Translations under genes and position numbers: made by a program
Source: Galaxea fascicularis
Lineage: Eukaryota > Cnidaria > Anthozoa > Scleractinia > Euphylliidae
NCBI GenBank assembly: GCA_948470475.1
Contig: OX419345.1
Location: 3,316,075-3,380,074, forward strand
DNA: 64,000 nt
Reading direction: 5' to 3'
Notes under the pieces: generated by a model
Database searches by the model: none
What the model was told of the DNA's origin: nothing
Seen by the model: the letters and a program-made list of their open reading frames with translations, nothing else
Shown here: in pieces, positions 1 to 12,913 of the stretch
How the letters are laid out: each line of letters begins with the position of its first letter
Position numbering within the stretch: position 1 is the stretch's first letter

Positions 1-283
1 ATTTTTTTTGTTCATTCTTTTCTGTCTGCTTCACAAGGTACCGATATTGCAAGGTGAAATTAGTTATTTGTCACTGACTTCCTTGAGTGAAAGAGTTAAG
101 AAGTTTATTGTTTTGGGAGTGATACTCAAGTCGGCATTTCTTTTCATCTTGGCTCCTACAATTTCAAGTTGCAAAATCTCTCTGTCCTTTTGAATAACTG
201 ATGACTTGTACCCAAATGAGATCGAGTGATTTCCCATACGAATATATAGCTACTGGTATAGTTTAAAGGGGTTTATAGTTTTG

Positions 284-1030
284 AACTAATATCAATCAAT
301 ACAATAAGTATTTTGTTTTACAGGACCGCTAATTGATTCAAACCACAGTTTGAAGAGTCTTCGCCACGGCAACTGCTTTTACCGCATTTTTTTATTTGGA
401 GCTTGAATTCTAAAGTTCCCTCCGAGGAAAAGCTTAGTTTCCCTTCCGATACTCCTAACTCGATGTTGTTTTAAGGGATTGGCCAAAAAGGGTTTGTCCA
501 AAACTGTAGCTTTCGATTTCAGTCTATTTCCCTTCCACGATCTCAATATAAATTCTCTTTACTTTATGCCATACATTGATTATAATGGTATTTCTGAGAA
601 TTTGGTGTTAAATCAAACAATATCCCCTGGTTGATTTTTTGTTTATTGTCGCCACGTACCCTCTGCTCGACAATGTACTGATATTGGCCACTCCTTAGAG
701 TACAAGGGTTGAGAGGTTTCTTGTCAGGGAATGATGCTTAAGTTAGCACTTTTTTTTCACCTTGGCTCCTGAACTAATATCAATCAATACAAAGAGTCTT
801 TTGTGTTACAGGTGTACTGCACACCACTACTTGATTGAACCATGTTTTGCTAACAGTGCGAAGAGTCCCCGCCTTGACAACAGTTTTTACCGCATTCTTT
901 TGGAGCTTGAATTATAAAATTCCCTCTGAAAAAAAGCTTAGCTTCCTTTCCATTACCCTTAACTCGATGTTGTTTCAAGGGATTGGCCAAAAAGGGTTTG
1001 TCCAAAACCGTAGCTTTCGATTTCAGTATT
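284..1030. repeat. Diverged direct repeat upstream of gene A
   Basis: 284-527 and 772-1030 share long blocks, including GAACTAATATCAATCAATAC and GATTGGCCAAAAAGGGTTTG. The period is about 490 bp, and weaker similarity extends to the left of each block. No coding function is seen. The rest of 1-1228 holds nothing recognisable. Confidence 0.75.
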
Positions 1031-1228
1031 GCAGCGTAACATTGTTTTCAACGTGATATGTTTATTTAACCGCACTCGTTGGTAAGTTCGCAACATTCCA
1101 ACCCCCTGCCCTTCAAAATTCGGCAACCCACTGACAACAATTATCCTGTCCATCACTGAAATTAACGTCATTGCACAATGACAGTTTTTCCTGTTTTGAG
1201 GCTTAAAAACTGCTGTATTTTTCGAACA

Positions 1229-1237
1229 TTAAATAAG
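1229..1237 (+). promoter_or_regulatory. TATA-like box, gene A
   Basis: TTAAATAAG about 50 bp before the gene A ATG, at the same spacing as the clearer boxes of genes B, C and F. Confidence 0.5.
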
Positions 1238-1285
1238 AGACCAGAGAAAACAGACACCTAAACATTCTCCGAGGTTTAAATCAGA

Positions 1286-4200
1286 ATGCTTCGTGTGGTT
1301 CTCGTCGTCCTGTTTGCAGTTACAGCGGCGTTAAATGCAGAGTCGTTTGACAAAAAGCTGTCCTCTTTTGAAAATGTTGATAGCAATCTTGGTCCAGTAC
1401 CCTACCCAGATGAATTAACTGACGAATTAGCGAACGATCAAGACCTTGTCGAAGATACAGCTGATACAGTTCCAAGCAAGGGTAAGTAGCGAAAAAATTC
1501 CGTACTGAAAAGCATTAAGTCTGTTTAATGTCTTTGTGGGTGCGCTTTCCTTCGTGTAAGGTTTCCATGGTCAATTCACCAACTTACGGAAATTTTTTCT
1601 ACTGATATTTAACGGTATTTTGTTCAGGGGATCTTTGATGGCGGACGCTCTCGAGTTTAGAACTGAAAAGGTAAAGTATATTTAAGACAAAATCCGATAG
1701 GAAACCGAGCAATTTCAGTTTTTAGTGGATAAATATCTCCAAAACTTGTTTTCGACATTTCGACAGTCGCACAGAAGTTTGCAATATAGCGTAAACAATC
1801 TCGGTACAAAGTTTTGTCCACTTGTTACTCGAACCTCTGGTGGATTCCTTCGTAAAACATGCATCCTTTGAGGTTTCTCGCTTGATCGCTGCCACTCCCT
1901 CGTGCTTTGCCCGCGTGTCTAATTCGCGCGAGGTTCCTCGACCTCTTTTCGCGCGAAATTGGTCTTCCGTGCGTCATGCGCAACACTCAAGAGGTGAAAC
2001 CACGTCATAAAATGGCTCAAAACCTCTGAAAAAAGTTTCATTTTTCGTTCAAAGTTTTCATGTTGGCCTACCTAGATTTTCCCTATGCTAGTCACATTCA
2101 GTATGCAGTATGTGGTGTTTTCATGGTGCAAGGACTAGCGGCTACCAGTTGTTCGGCGTTCCAATGTTCATATTAGGGACTTCAGATTTGAGTACGAGTA
2201 CGACCTTTCAAATCTTGTTCGTATGCTTTATATGATCACTGGTGACATAAATCTTGTCTCTACAATCTGCTGGTCTGCTGGTAAGCAAGAAGGAAGAGTG
2301 AGGTTTCAGGGGAGGAGACTGGTTTGAAATTAGAAATTCGTATTCGTACTCGATCTCGTACTCGTTCTCAAATCTGAAGGTCTGTGTTATCTATTTTTAG
2401 AGATTTTGTAATATCAAGAGTGTACGGTCTGCGCATCCGTTTCGCGCGTTTACTAATTTATGTGTATGTAGCCTCGCCTGCAAGAGAGCGTGCGAATCGC
2501 CATTTAGTCGAATGTACTTGGTGTTATGTACAGCGTGTCGAGATAATACCAGAGCCTGTTATTAGAACCAAGGATTTTACAGAGAGTACAGCAATTCCAA
2601 CTTCAACCCTTAGGCAAGACTGACAACAGCTTTTTGCCTTAAGATTCCCGCTGAGATTCTTGGTTAGCGGCGTGTATTCCTTATCCTGAAATGATGCAAA
2701 TTATTCGATACTTTGACTACAAGAGATGTTTGTTTTTAAGATCACCTAGATTTTTTTGATGAAGATGACGTCCCTGAAGAAGAGCTGGTTGATGAGATAC
2801 CTCTACCTCAGAGTACGACAGAGGATAACATCCAAGGTAGTATTTTATGGCAATGATCAACATTTGTTTTGTTCTGTCTTTTTTTCCTTAAAGCGTCAAA
2901 CATTGGATTTAAATAAACCGCCATTTTACTTCAAAGTAGATTACACAAAGTGGTCCTTCTAGTAGCCTCCTACGCAGACTTTCTTTTGGCTCGTCACGTT
3001 TGTTGGGGAGGAAAGATTGCGTGACCAACCGAAAGAAGGTCTGCGTAGGAGACTATCCGTCTAGTTGCCACGAGGAATATAATTTGTTTATTGTTGCTCT
3101 CAATTTCAGAAGACAAAATCAAGGAAGATTTTCCTGAGGAAAATGATCTTAATGAAGAGGGAAAGAGTTTTGACGCCGAGGAAAAATCCCAAGGTAGTAG
3201 GCCATTTCCGAATTACCTCAGGCCTCTTTTCAAAGCGAGTCTAGGTGCTCATACTTTTTTATGCAAATCAATTTTCATTCACGCGCAAACTAAGCTCATT
3301 TTCATGTGAGAGAAAATTGTTTTGCATATGAAAGGGGATTAGCACCTAGACTGGCCTTGAAAAAGAGACTTAAAGTAATTCGAAAATGGCCTGTTGCGTC
3401 TCTATTTTCTATGAAACAAAACTAAACCTAATCGCTACTTTTTGACTGCTGGAAACCTGTTTGCTTCGAATTCTGATTGGCCTCTCGCACTCGAAAAATG
3501 TCGTGAAACGGAAATGGCAACGTCACTATCACTAAGATTATGCCTCTTTATTAAAGCGAGGCCAGCTGCACACACTTTCTTATGAAAATGGGGCTGTTCC
3601 CGTGTATGCATGTGACAGTTTTGGACTCTATGTTGAACCGCCGGCTCTTATGACAGATAACTTAGTACCATCTTTGTTAACATTGTTTCGTTATTTTCGG
3701 ATGAAATTTGATAGTTGATGATGATCCATTCGCCCTTAACATTTCGTACCCCTTGCACTCACATTAAATCCCTCTCTGATCATTATTTTGTACCGATTTC
3801 AATGAAACAAATAAAATATCAGAAATATGTTGTTTTCTGTTTCATTTCAGAGGAAGACGTTTCCCGGCGATGGGTCGTTCGTTTGAACTGTTCGAATTTA
3901 CGGCAAGGATTCAGTTGTTGTGGCCGCCGCCCTTACAACATTTCTATTTTTGGTTGTTGCAATGGCCGACTCTACAGTCTGAGGTATTACCAGTGCTGCT
4001 CTCGCCTGTGGATTACAAGGAAGTGCCTCCGTTGCCTTTCTCCAAGAACTTGTGGTGGAGTTTCCTATAACCCATACACCCATGGATGTTGCCGCGTTGG
4101 AAGCAGACTAGCTCGTTACTATAGGTTTTCCCAAAAGTGCTGTTTTGGCCGGTTGGTCAGTATTCGGTCTCGGTGCCTTCCCTTATGTGGCTCTAAAGAA

Positions 4201-4461
4201 TACCTTCCACCATACCAGCGTTGTTGTGGTACCACGATATACGACCCAAGGTTCGGACAGTGTTGTTATGGACGCATTATCAGAATTCGTGATCAGTGCC
4301 TCCCAAGGTGCGGCTTGAGAACCTACATTCCACCGCTTCAGCGTTGCTGTAATGGGGGAATAGTGAAAAGAGTGTACTACCCCTATCATGGCCAAAGATG
4401 CTGTCGTGGTGGTCGAGTGGTCCCCAACTGTGGTCGGTGCCCAACAGTATACGGGCGCTAG
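1286..4461 (+). CDS. Gene A: galaxin-like secreted protein with acidic N-terminal exons and diverged CC repeats
   Basis: Four exons, all introns phase 1: 1286-1481, 2741-2836, 3110-3193, 3851-4461. The joined frame is 329 codons including stop. Exon 1 encodes a signal peptide (hydrophobic VVLVVLFAVTAALNA, likely cleavage after NA). Exons 2 and 3 are rich in Asp/Glu (DFFDEDDVPEEELVDE; EDFPEENDLNEEGKSF). Exon 4 carries nine CC pairs about 16-30 residues apart, with units such as RFSQKCCFGRLVSIRSRC. This is the galaxin pattern of paired cysteines in tandem units, with a further Cys between many pairs. Galaxins are extracellular proteins of coral skeletal matrix, and acidic N-terminal regions are known in coral galaxin-like proteins. 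Unlike genes B and C the units are strongly diverged, so this array is old. A TATA-like TTAAATAAG lies about 50 bp upstream and AATAAA lies 180 bp after the stop. Exon limits are inferred from GT/AG sites and frame; an additional small exon in intron 1 cannot be excluded. Confidence 0.82.
2963..3055. mobile_element. Foldback element in intron 2 of gene A
   Basis: TAGCCTCCTACGCAGAC returns inverted as GTCTGCGTAGGAGACTA, with CGTCACG/CGTGAC inside. The copy in duplicate 2 (from 19746) is split by the larger transposon. Confidence 0.65.
3200..3391. mobile_element. Foldback element at the start of gene A intron 3
   Basis: Arms of about 50 bp: GGCCATTTCCGAATTAC and TAATTCGAAAATGGCC, plus GTCTAGGTGCT and AGCACCTAGAC. 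It begins seven bases after the exon 3 end. Confidence 0.65.
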
Positions 4462-4641
4462 TTATTGTGAGGGACTTCGCCAAAATGAAATAGCTGCACG
4501 CTAGTTGGTTTACGTTTTCTCAGTACCGCCATTAAGTTTGCTTTCAATCCGTCCATCATAAATATTGTCAATTAAATGAAGCGAATAGGTGTTTGATATT
4601 GTAAGGTTTTGTTAGTGAGCTTTTGACTTCATTGTATTACA

Positions 4642-4647
4642 AATAAA
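4642..4647 (+). terminator. Poly(A) signal, gene A
   Basis: AATAAA 181 bp after the gene A stop codon. Confidence 0.6.
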
Positions 4648-5250
4648 GTAAAATGCAGCTATAATGAGTTTGCTATGTCGTCATATGAGAGTGCACACTA
4701 AACAAAAATAATACATTAGATAGGGAGAATTGGAGTGGATAATTTTCAATGGTTTTCGGACTTTTCAATTGCCGCGGCCCAAAGATTTGTTTTAAAAAAG
4801 GGTCTAATTTTCAATCAGGTTATTATGAAATTTCGCTTTTCTTCAGCAGTTTACGAAAATGCTTGTTTATGGCCTCCATGCGATGCACGTAAGAATTTTT
4901 TGTGGGGTGCGCTGCCAAGTTCTTCAATTCCCGACCCTATTTCAGACCGATTTTCCATATGTTCAGGCGTTACTGAAGAGATTGTGCAAGTTGTTTCTTC
5001 AATGCCGAAGTCGACAGAAATAAAGCTAAATAAACTACCGGCATAGACATAGACGGTTATGCGCTCTGGTGGTTCCTAATAACCATACGGCTCAAGTTTC
5101 AATATATATATATATCAACAATTAGTAAGAAAACCGACGGACTAACTACTACACCGTTGCTGTTCTATACCAGCGAAGACTGGGACTCCGGCGTCATATA
5201 CGTGGTACAATGCAATCACTGTTTGTCACAAGGGTTCCATCAGAGAAACT

Positions 5251-5618
5251 AAGGAGTTTTAGCAACGACGACGGCGACGGCAACGAAAACATCATTTCAA
5301 AATATAACTTCTCGTTTCTGTGACGCTTTCGCAATTATTGAAATTTGTTTAACTTGGAAAATGCTGACGAACTGTCAAGGAACTAAATTACTATGAACGG
5401 TGTTAAAGCAAGGAAAAAGAAAGGAAACTTTGCTGCCATGCACTCACGTACTCGAGAAAACATAAAACTTGGTCATTTCACGTCGTTGTTTTGCAGAGGA
5501 CGGCAAAGAAATGTACAAAACTGTAAAACGCACGTGCAAAGCGATTGTTTTTGCTCATGAAGCCTATTGTTTTGTGTCGTTCTCGTTGCCGTTCCCGTCC
5601 TAGTTGCTAAAACTCCCT
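5251..5618. mobile_element. Inverted-repeat element between genes A and B
   Basis: AGGAGTTTTAGCAACGACG at the left end matches TAGTTGCTAAAACTCCCT inverted at the right end, and the ACGGCGACGGCAACGA stretch is mirrored too. No gene inside. Confidence 0.6.
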
Positions 5619-5800
5619 ACTATTTACGCCGCGACGACTTAAAGACTACGAAACAACCAAACTGCTGCAGTGCTAGAACATTTTTTCTCGTCTATCTAAC
5701 AACCGCAGCGCTACCGACAATCAGCTGTAACTTACTTAGCGCTCTCTAAATTTAATTTTGGTGATGCGCGAAAATCCTGCAATTGTAACAGTCGATTTCA

Positions 5801-5958
5801 AATTACTTTTCCGTGCCGCGTTGTGAAGTTCGTCGGGAAGTTGGGTACTAGGTTACGAAGTAACCAATTACGTGGCGAATTAGACAATCAAATTGGAATC
5901 TTCGAGTCGAGGTCCCCAACTTCATCACAACTTCGCAACGCGGCGCGGAAAAGTATTG
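5801..5958. mobile_element. Foldback element
   Basis: CCGTGCCGCGTTGTGAAG and CTTCGCAACGCGGCGCGG are inverted, with CAAGTTGGG-like inner arms and AATTACTTTT against AAAAGTATTG outside. Confidence 0.55.
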
Positions 5959-8900
5959 TAAAATTCAACTGTAATTTTTGTTTCTGTTTCATGGTATCCT
6001 TTGTGATTTTTTGGGTTAAATGTTCAAATTATAACGCTATCCATTTTCCGTTATATAGTTAACGTTATGGATCAGCAGCCTATTTCAAATTGCAACTGTT
6101 CGTGCCAAACGTTCACGTGACCTTTTGTTTTCGGACCGCTGGTTTGTTGTTGTGTCTAGAACGCTCGTGAAATAAATGGTTGAACAGTTTACCGTTTTTG
6201 CCGTCCCGTTTTACGTTTTAACCGTTAAATCGCCCCAACAGTATCGTCTCCTTCCACGAGCCGTGGCCATGTTTGATCATAAGAAAGACAGACACCATGA
6301 CCATGAAGAAAGACGGAGAGTATTTGAATGACGCGTTACTTTAAAGTGGATAAGTTATTCAACGTCAACTAGCATGCGAACTACATTACAAGAATTTAGC
6401 CTGTTCTGTGCATTCTTTTTTAACCAAGTTGGTTTCAGTGGCTTTGTTTTGTTTTCTCGTCGTTTAATTTATAGCAACGGAGAGCTCATTTTTACTGACG
6501 AAGGCGATTAGTACAACGTACAAATTCATAACTGTATGTAGCACTCAAGGGCTTTATACAGAATATTAATAAGGGGCTAAATCGATTATATTAGCCAAAA
6601 AAGCGGACCACCTTCGTTTTGCTCCTTGATGATTAATAATGTATGGGAACAAAAGTATGATTTTTCAAGTAAACAATTACTATAACGTACGTTTAAGTAA
6701 CATTTATGCTTCGTGATCCGTATGAGAAGGTTCATATTATTGTTGGCAAGTTATTGCATTGGGCTAGCTCTGTTTGCTGGGACGCAAATAACATTCCATC
6801 CGTTTGGGATATTTTGGCCAAGCCTTGATGGGCAAGACCGTTCGTTGAGAATCAGCATAGTAACATGGGAATACCCACGAGAAGACATAATCCCAGCAAA
6901 GGTGAGGGCAGACCTGGCCCGGCATCCACAAGGAACTATGACTGGCAGAGAGTGAGGGAGGGAAATGATCTTTGCTTTAAAAGGTCTCATTCCTAGCGTG
7001 TGCACATGACTCGTCTGACAAAGAGATAAATTCCCGGATGACAGAAGGTCGCAACTGCTACATGGGAGAAAACGTATTTAACATGTCACACTCAGCATAA
7101 ATCCATTTATTTCCTTTGGGAAATAAATTTAAGTTAGCCTGTTACAGGATCTCAGAGATCTTAATCGTCAGAGTGTTCTGAGATCGTTTTATGGATTTTA
7201 AAGGCATGTTGTTTGTCTCTCATGGAGAGCACAGGTACTCCCGATTTATGAGAAAGCTTGCCGTAGCCTTGACATTTTAAGGGATCAAATTTAAAGTTGA
7301 TAGGCAGACCCTCTGTAGACCCTACAAATCATTTACTCGCCCTATAATGGAGTACTTACGCAGATGTTGTATGCATGGGACGGACGTACTGACAATGAAA
7401 GTGGTTTCCTCGAACATCAACAGTACGAAGCGACTAAAGTTATGTTTGTTTAGTCGGATTCTCCCAGGTGAGGAAAAGGGCCAGAGCTAAAGTCGCGGCT
7501 GGAGTCATAAACGCGGAACTGGCATGCAGGCACAGGACAGTTACAAGAGCTAGGATGGGAGGACTTGAAGACTAGTAGAAATATGATAAATTAATTGTAT
7601 TTTACAAATTGCAAATGATTATTGCCCAAACTATCTTAACGATCTATTATACCATCTACAAAGAACGAAACACTCACTAAGATTTTCTAATAACTTTTCT
7701 TTTTTTCGCTGCCATACCTAATGTTTTCGTAAATCTTTTTTTCCTAGCTTCCGCGACTAACTGAACCTACGCGTATTATATGGAATCTTTAGAAACTTTT
7801 GAAAAAGCCCTATACTCTACCTTTAATCTGCCTTCCCACAATGTTCTTTACGATTTCTCAAAAGATGGATTAATTCTTCAAAACTGCGTACTCGATTGCG
7901 GCTTGGTGCTTGCACCCTCAATTCGTACTTGTTTGAGACAGGCTGCAAAATTTCTCCCAGGGAACACTTGCAGCTAATGCCAAAACTTTTGAGTTCACTT
8001 TTTCGAGCTATTCGCATGAAGACGTTTTTTGTTTTCGTATGTCGTGGCATACAGTAGCAGTCATTGAGAATTATTTTGCTCTCAGTTCTAGGGGACCTTC
8101 CCCAGTTTAATAACCATGGAAGAAGCAGACCACCTGTGGAAAAGCGAAACCAAGTCCTGTTCACTTTGTCGATTCTCGGAAAACCAGAATGTTTATGTTA
8201 AGTTGCAGTTTAAACTTGGTTAATATTAGGCTCAAAAATACATCACATTTATAGACTTGCCACACAACTGATAACGTTTTGACCACCAAGAGAATTTTTG
8301 AAAGATAATCGATAAATCTTACCTGAATTTCCATAATGCACTTCACAGGAAAACAGAACGAAACTCGGACAAGGACTCGGACGAGTAATATTCAGTTACA
8401 CAAAGACCGTACTTTTTCGAATCCTTTCCCAAAACAAATGCATGGATCATGAATCTCAAAACTCCGGATTTAGATTTGATCTGATGTATCCTTTCCGAGT
8501 ACGGATACTTTGGATCTATATGATCCGTTTTTGGATTCAAGAAACCGTTTGCGTATTTTCCCAAAAAAACGCACCCTGAAAATACCCTGAGGATATCTGT
8601 TGAGTACGCACGAACAACATTGAAACAACACTGAAAAACCCAACTGAACTTGGGATCACCGAGAAAAAACTCCAGCTTGCAACTAGAGCGCTTCGTATTG
8701 CAAGTCCAGCGCTCCAACTGTTCGGTCACCCCGCCTTACACAAGAGCCTAACCAAAGAATAATGCTGTAAGAGGAATTAGCTACTGTAGTGAACTATATA
8801 TATGAGGTTGAAATGGCTTACGAAAATCTTTATGCCCATGTTAAGACTTATCTCTAGAAAGGGAAGCCATGCCTCTCCACGCTCCTTCGTAGCTCTTCCT

Positions 8901-11900
8901 AGAGTTCTCCCTACCGGCCCTCCTTTTTTCTGGCGGCTACATTGCAGGTTACTTCGTGATCGCAAAGAAAGAATTCCTTTATGATAATCAACAATGAAAA
9001 AAGGAAAGGTGGTTTATATTGTACTAATCAGGAATATCATTCACTCTATTCCTTGACTTTCAGGCAGTGTAGACTAGACTAACATGCGGAACTATAGTCT
9101 ATCCGCCCGTAAGGGATCGGAAATACTTAATAACATTCCATTACCACAGTACTCTCTCGATCGCAACTTGATAAGATCATGAAAACGTTTTTGCGTTTTG
9201 GCTCACGGATAATGTTTAACTGATAACGGATGGATAAATCGTTAGAAAACTTTGTTTATGGCCTTAGATGCTAGTTTGGCGTGAACTTAATGTAAACTTC
9301 AGGTTCTTCTTATCTGTGTGCATACGAAGAAAACCATTACTCTGACGACTATACTATGAATGGCTTGAACATGTTGCCAACCAATATCTTTGACATTAAG
9401 TATCCTTTATTAGCTCTTTAAATATGGCTTAATATGGTCCGATATCAGAAGTCGCGAGCGTGATTTAATTGATGAAACATAAAACTTCCCGTTACTCAGC
9501 ACATCAGTTGAAACGCAAACACGACAGCAGCACGAATACCAATACTTTTTAACTGTTTATGCAGGCAAAACGTCAGGGTAACTGAATCAATTGACCAAAA
9601 GGTCTTTAAAGTATCATCTTTGTTGCTCACTGAATTCACTGACTCAATGTACGCATGTGCATAGATGAACGTTAAGAATTCCGACGCAAGCAAAATATTG
9701 AAGATTGCAGTGAGAGATACAACAGTCAATACAAGTGAACCAGAGGACAATATTAATTCAAAATGCTGAAAGCGTTTCTTGCTTTGTTTCCATACCATTA
9801 TATGACCTTTCAGTGCAAAACGGTTGTTTAAGCTGACATGGTATTAGAATATATTTAGATTTCGTAGCCAAAAAATTTTACTAGTCGCAGGAATTTTTAG
9901 GCGAGGACACAATCTAGTTCCCCGAAGTTTCGAATTTGTTTATCGGTTGGCTTTCTGAAAATGCTGTTCTTTAATTAATTGCTATTAAAAGGCATTACAT
10001 GGACGTTTCTACCACTCTGAAAAGAAGAAAAAATATATTATTAAACGATAGTATTAGAGCACAGTTTACCCTGAATTTCGGACGCTGAACAAAACTTTTG
10101 TTTAAGATTAGCGAAACGAACAATAAGTCTCCTTAATGATATTGCAGCGTTTAATAAAATGATAAACGGAGTCGAAGAGCCTATGACTGATATTACAAAA
10201 GTTATCACTTTTCGCCCATATGGGATGGGGGCGGGAGAGAGGCGGCTCCTAATTTTTACTCGTGCTTCTTAAATTGATAAAAGTGCTATTCTAAGGAAAA
10301 ACTTAGAAAGAAGTTTCTGTTCTCATTCCAGAATCGTTGGCATTATCCATGTTACTACAGTCATTCTGTTCTTTGTGGTGAACAGAAAAGGCAATGAAAA
10401 GGTCGCAGTGATGTAAACTGACTGAACAAAACACTGACAGAGCCTGCCGGCGTAGCAAAATAATGAAAGCTTTGCTGACGAACCTAAATAAAATCCTGGA
10501 TGCAATGACTTTTCATCCAAATACGGAAATGTCTCTTCGACAATCATTCCAGCAATTCCCTCTCTGTTTATCAGTATAATTTCACGAGAGCCAAAAAAAC
10601 TCGGCCTAAAACTACGGTAATCGTAGATCCTTCTCAACTTAAGTGAAATGGCGGAACTCTGGTTAACTCTTTTTCCTGAAAAACTTTTCATTGAGAGTAG
10701 GGCCTGATAATATAGTATTGAATCGGTCCAATTCAGGATTTCCTGATTTGATAAAACGAATAGACAGTTCCAGGGGAATATTGTTGAAAACTAAAGAATC
10801 AGGAAAATATACCAATCATCAGTGTCTCGTCATTTTCCTCTAATGGAACTTGACTGTGGTTACTCTTCAACTATTACAAGATAATTTACTTCCCACGTGA
10901 TGCATATTTGCGGAAAGTTAAAAGTAAGTTTCCGATGATGAGCTAAGTGCATGAGAAATTAAACTAATTGCCTTTGTTCACGCAACTGGATTTAGTTTTA
11001 TCTGAATGAGTAAAGCGATAAACGGAAAATTGGAACCTGACATGGAAGCAAACCGATGAGTTTTAAGTAGTTTTGAAATACTTTTTCATATCACAGACAT
11101 CGTTTAAGTTGCTTATCCCAACGAATGTTACACGCACGGCCAAGGGCGTAGCAAGCCTCTTACACAAAAGCGCTGTGAAGAAATATTGTAAACTTTTTAT
11201 TCTTTCGGCTTTCAAACCACTGTTGTCAATTTAATCTAATAGGGATCTGTTTTCATGCGCATTGCAAACAATCAAAGAGGATAGCAGTAATTCGTCATTT
11301 AGTTCCGTGGGTTAGAATCAAGGCGGCTTGTTAGGCCCGTGACTGCTGACTGCAAAAGTTCGCTTAAACGGTTTTTGTCAACTCACGATCAACATCTTTT
11401 TGACGTTTGTCTAGTCAACTGTTTTAAAAGCAACGTTCAATATTGTAAGGCTAAATTGTTGAAGCTTTAAGCATTTTCTTTCAGATTCTGTCTCGTATTT
11501 TAAATCAATGGTTGACGCAAATGTCATAACTGTTCAAGCAGGTTTTCCAACGTCACTTTAGCACTTGGCCTATATCGCCTCGCTCCGAGACCGTTCAATC
11601 GTGGTTTAGCGCAGCATCAGAGCAGACCTTCAGATCTTTTGGAAAAATTTATCGAGTCAAAAGTGCTGGTGCGCTTAAGAAATTAGTCACGCTATTGGCT
11701 TTAAGATAAAGAAAAAAAAAACTACATTCAAAGTAGCCTTAACTCGTGCGTCATCATTTCACACGAAAGCTTTCTGAAAATAGAAATTGCGTTCAGATGT
11801 TTTGTGAAGCATTATTTTTAGTTTTCTACAAACGTTTGTTATAACTAACAAAAAACTATATCTGACTCTGCGAACATAAGCATCGCGAAAATAATGAAAC

Positions 11901-12861
11901 ATTCATTTTCACAACGCAAACTTAAGTTACAACACACTTTTGGGCTTCGCACGATATGTCTTTCGGTTATCTTGGAAAAGAAAACGAAGAATTACCTCTG
12001 AACGACTCGTTCCTGGACGAGTTTAATGTTTAGTGGTAAAAATACATACCATGTTTCATGAGGCGGAATAATCATTGTTGGGTTACAATATTCTTTTTAT
12101 TAAGAGCAATAAAATTCCAATTCATCTCAATTGTCCAATCATTAATCGCGTACGTAAAAAAGGGAAGAATGACACAAGGGTAATGTCGTGGCGGCTGGTG
12201 CTAATTATGGATGAAGAATGAACGGCCAAGGATCACACACTGAGCCTTAGGCTTTCTTCTTTAATTTTGTATGCCCTAATGTCTATGGAGTACTATTTTT
12301 GTGCGCAAAAATCAACAAGCCAAAATTGTTTGTCTGTTGTTTGTTGTTTGTCTGTTGTTTGTCTGAACAGAGACAAACCAAAAGACATAAGTTATATACA
12401 GAGAAACGTTCGTAATATATTGTCGCAACGTTTACACCATTTGCGTCTGATATTCCACGGATCTTTTATTAACCCCCCCCCCCCCCCAAAAAAAGGCTTT
12501 TGTTTTTCCCACTGTTGACAATGACATAACTTAACATTAACATTAAAAGAGGGAATAATCATCTTCATCTTTCCAGCCTCGATCTTGATTTTTTTGCAAC
12601 TGTCGAAACGACATCACATCAGCAGTTTATAGTGAAACGTTCTTGCTCTTTTCCGCATTCTTTTTTCGCGTGTTGAATGCGAGAAATATTCCACCGCTCA
12701 CTGCAATTTTACATTTTGTTACATGCTCGAAGCACTCTTTGCGTAAGTTCTCTTTGGCCGGATATCTCTTTCAACATTTCAAGTGGTCGTTAATTTTTGC
12801 TGTCATTCATGATCGAAGCAAACCCCATTGCATTTTGACATTTTCTTCCGTCTTACTCCAT

Positions 12862-12868
12862 TATAAAA
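12862..12868 (+). promoter_or_regulatory. TATA box, gene B
   Basis: TATAAAA 52 bp before the ATG. The box and its surroundings are the same in gene C. Confidence 0.65.
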
Positions 12869-12913
12869 AAGGTGTATTCTTATTCCAGAGGTAAAGAAAA
12901 GTTCACGACAAGC

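Larger units (their letters stand above)
4648..12861. other. Gene-free interval between genes A and B
   Basis: Holds the two inverted-repeat elements at 5251-5618 and 5801-5958. From 6782 on it aligns with 21399-27766 in copy 2. Short frames there do not survive comparison of the copies: gaps that are not multiples of three break them. A C run near 12473-12487 is shorter in copy 2. No gene recognised. Confidence 0.6.

Noticed and set aside
6713..6955. Frame of 80 codons starting MIRMRRFILLLASYC
   Set aside because: It looks like a signal peptide, but its start region lies in the part deleted from copy 2, it has no later exon and it matches no family in the cluster.
7780..8123. Frame beginning MESLETFEKALYSTFNLPS, also at 22394-22720 with 108 codons
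   Set aside because: The two duplicate copies differ by a gap that shifts the frame in copy 1, and no domain, splice site or promoter supports it.
12872..12913. Extended start for gene B (and the same for gene C at 27777)
   Set aside because: The upstream codon is GTG and lies next to the TATA box. The ATG at 12914 opens the signal peptide.
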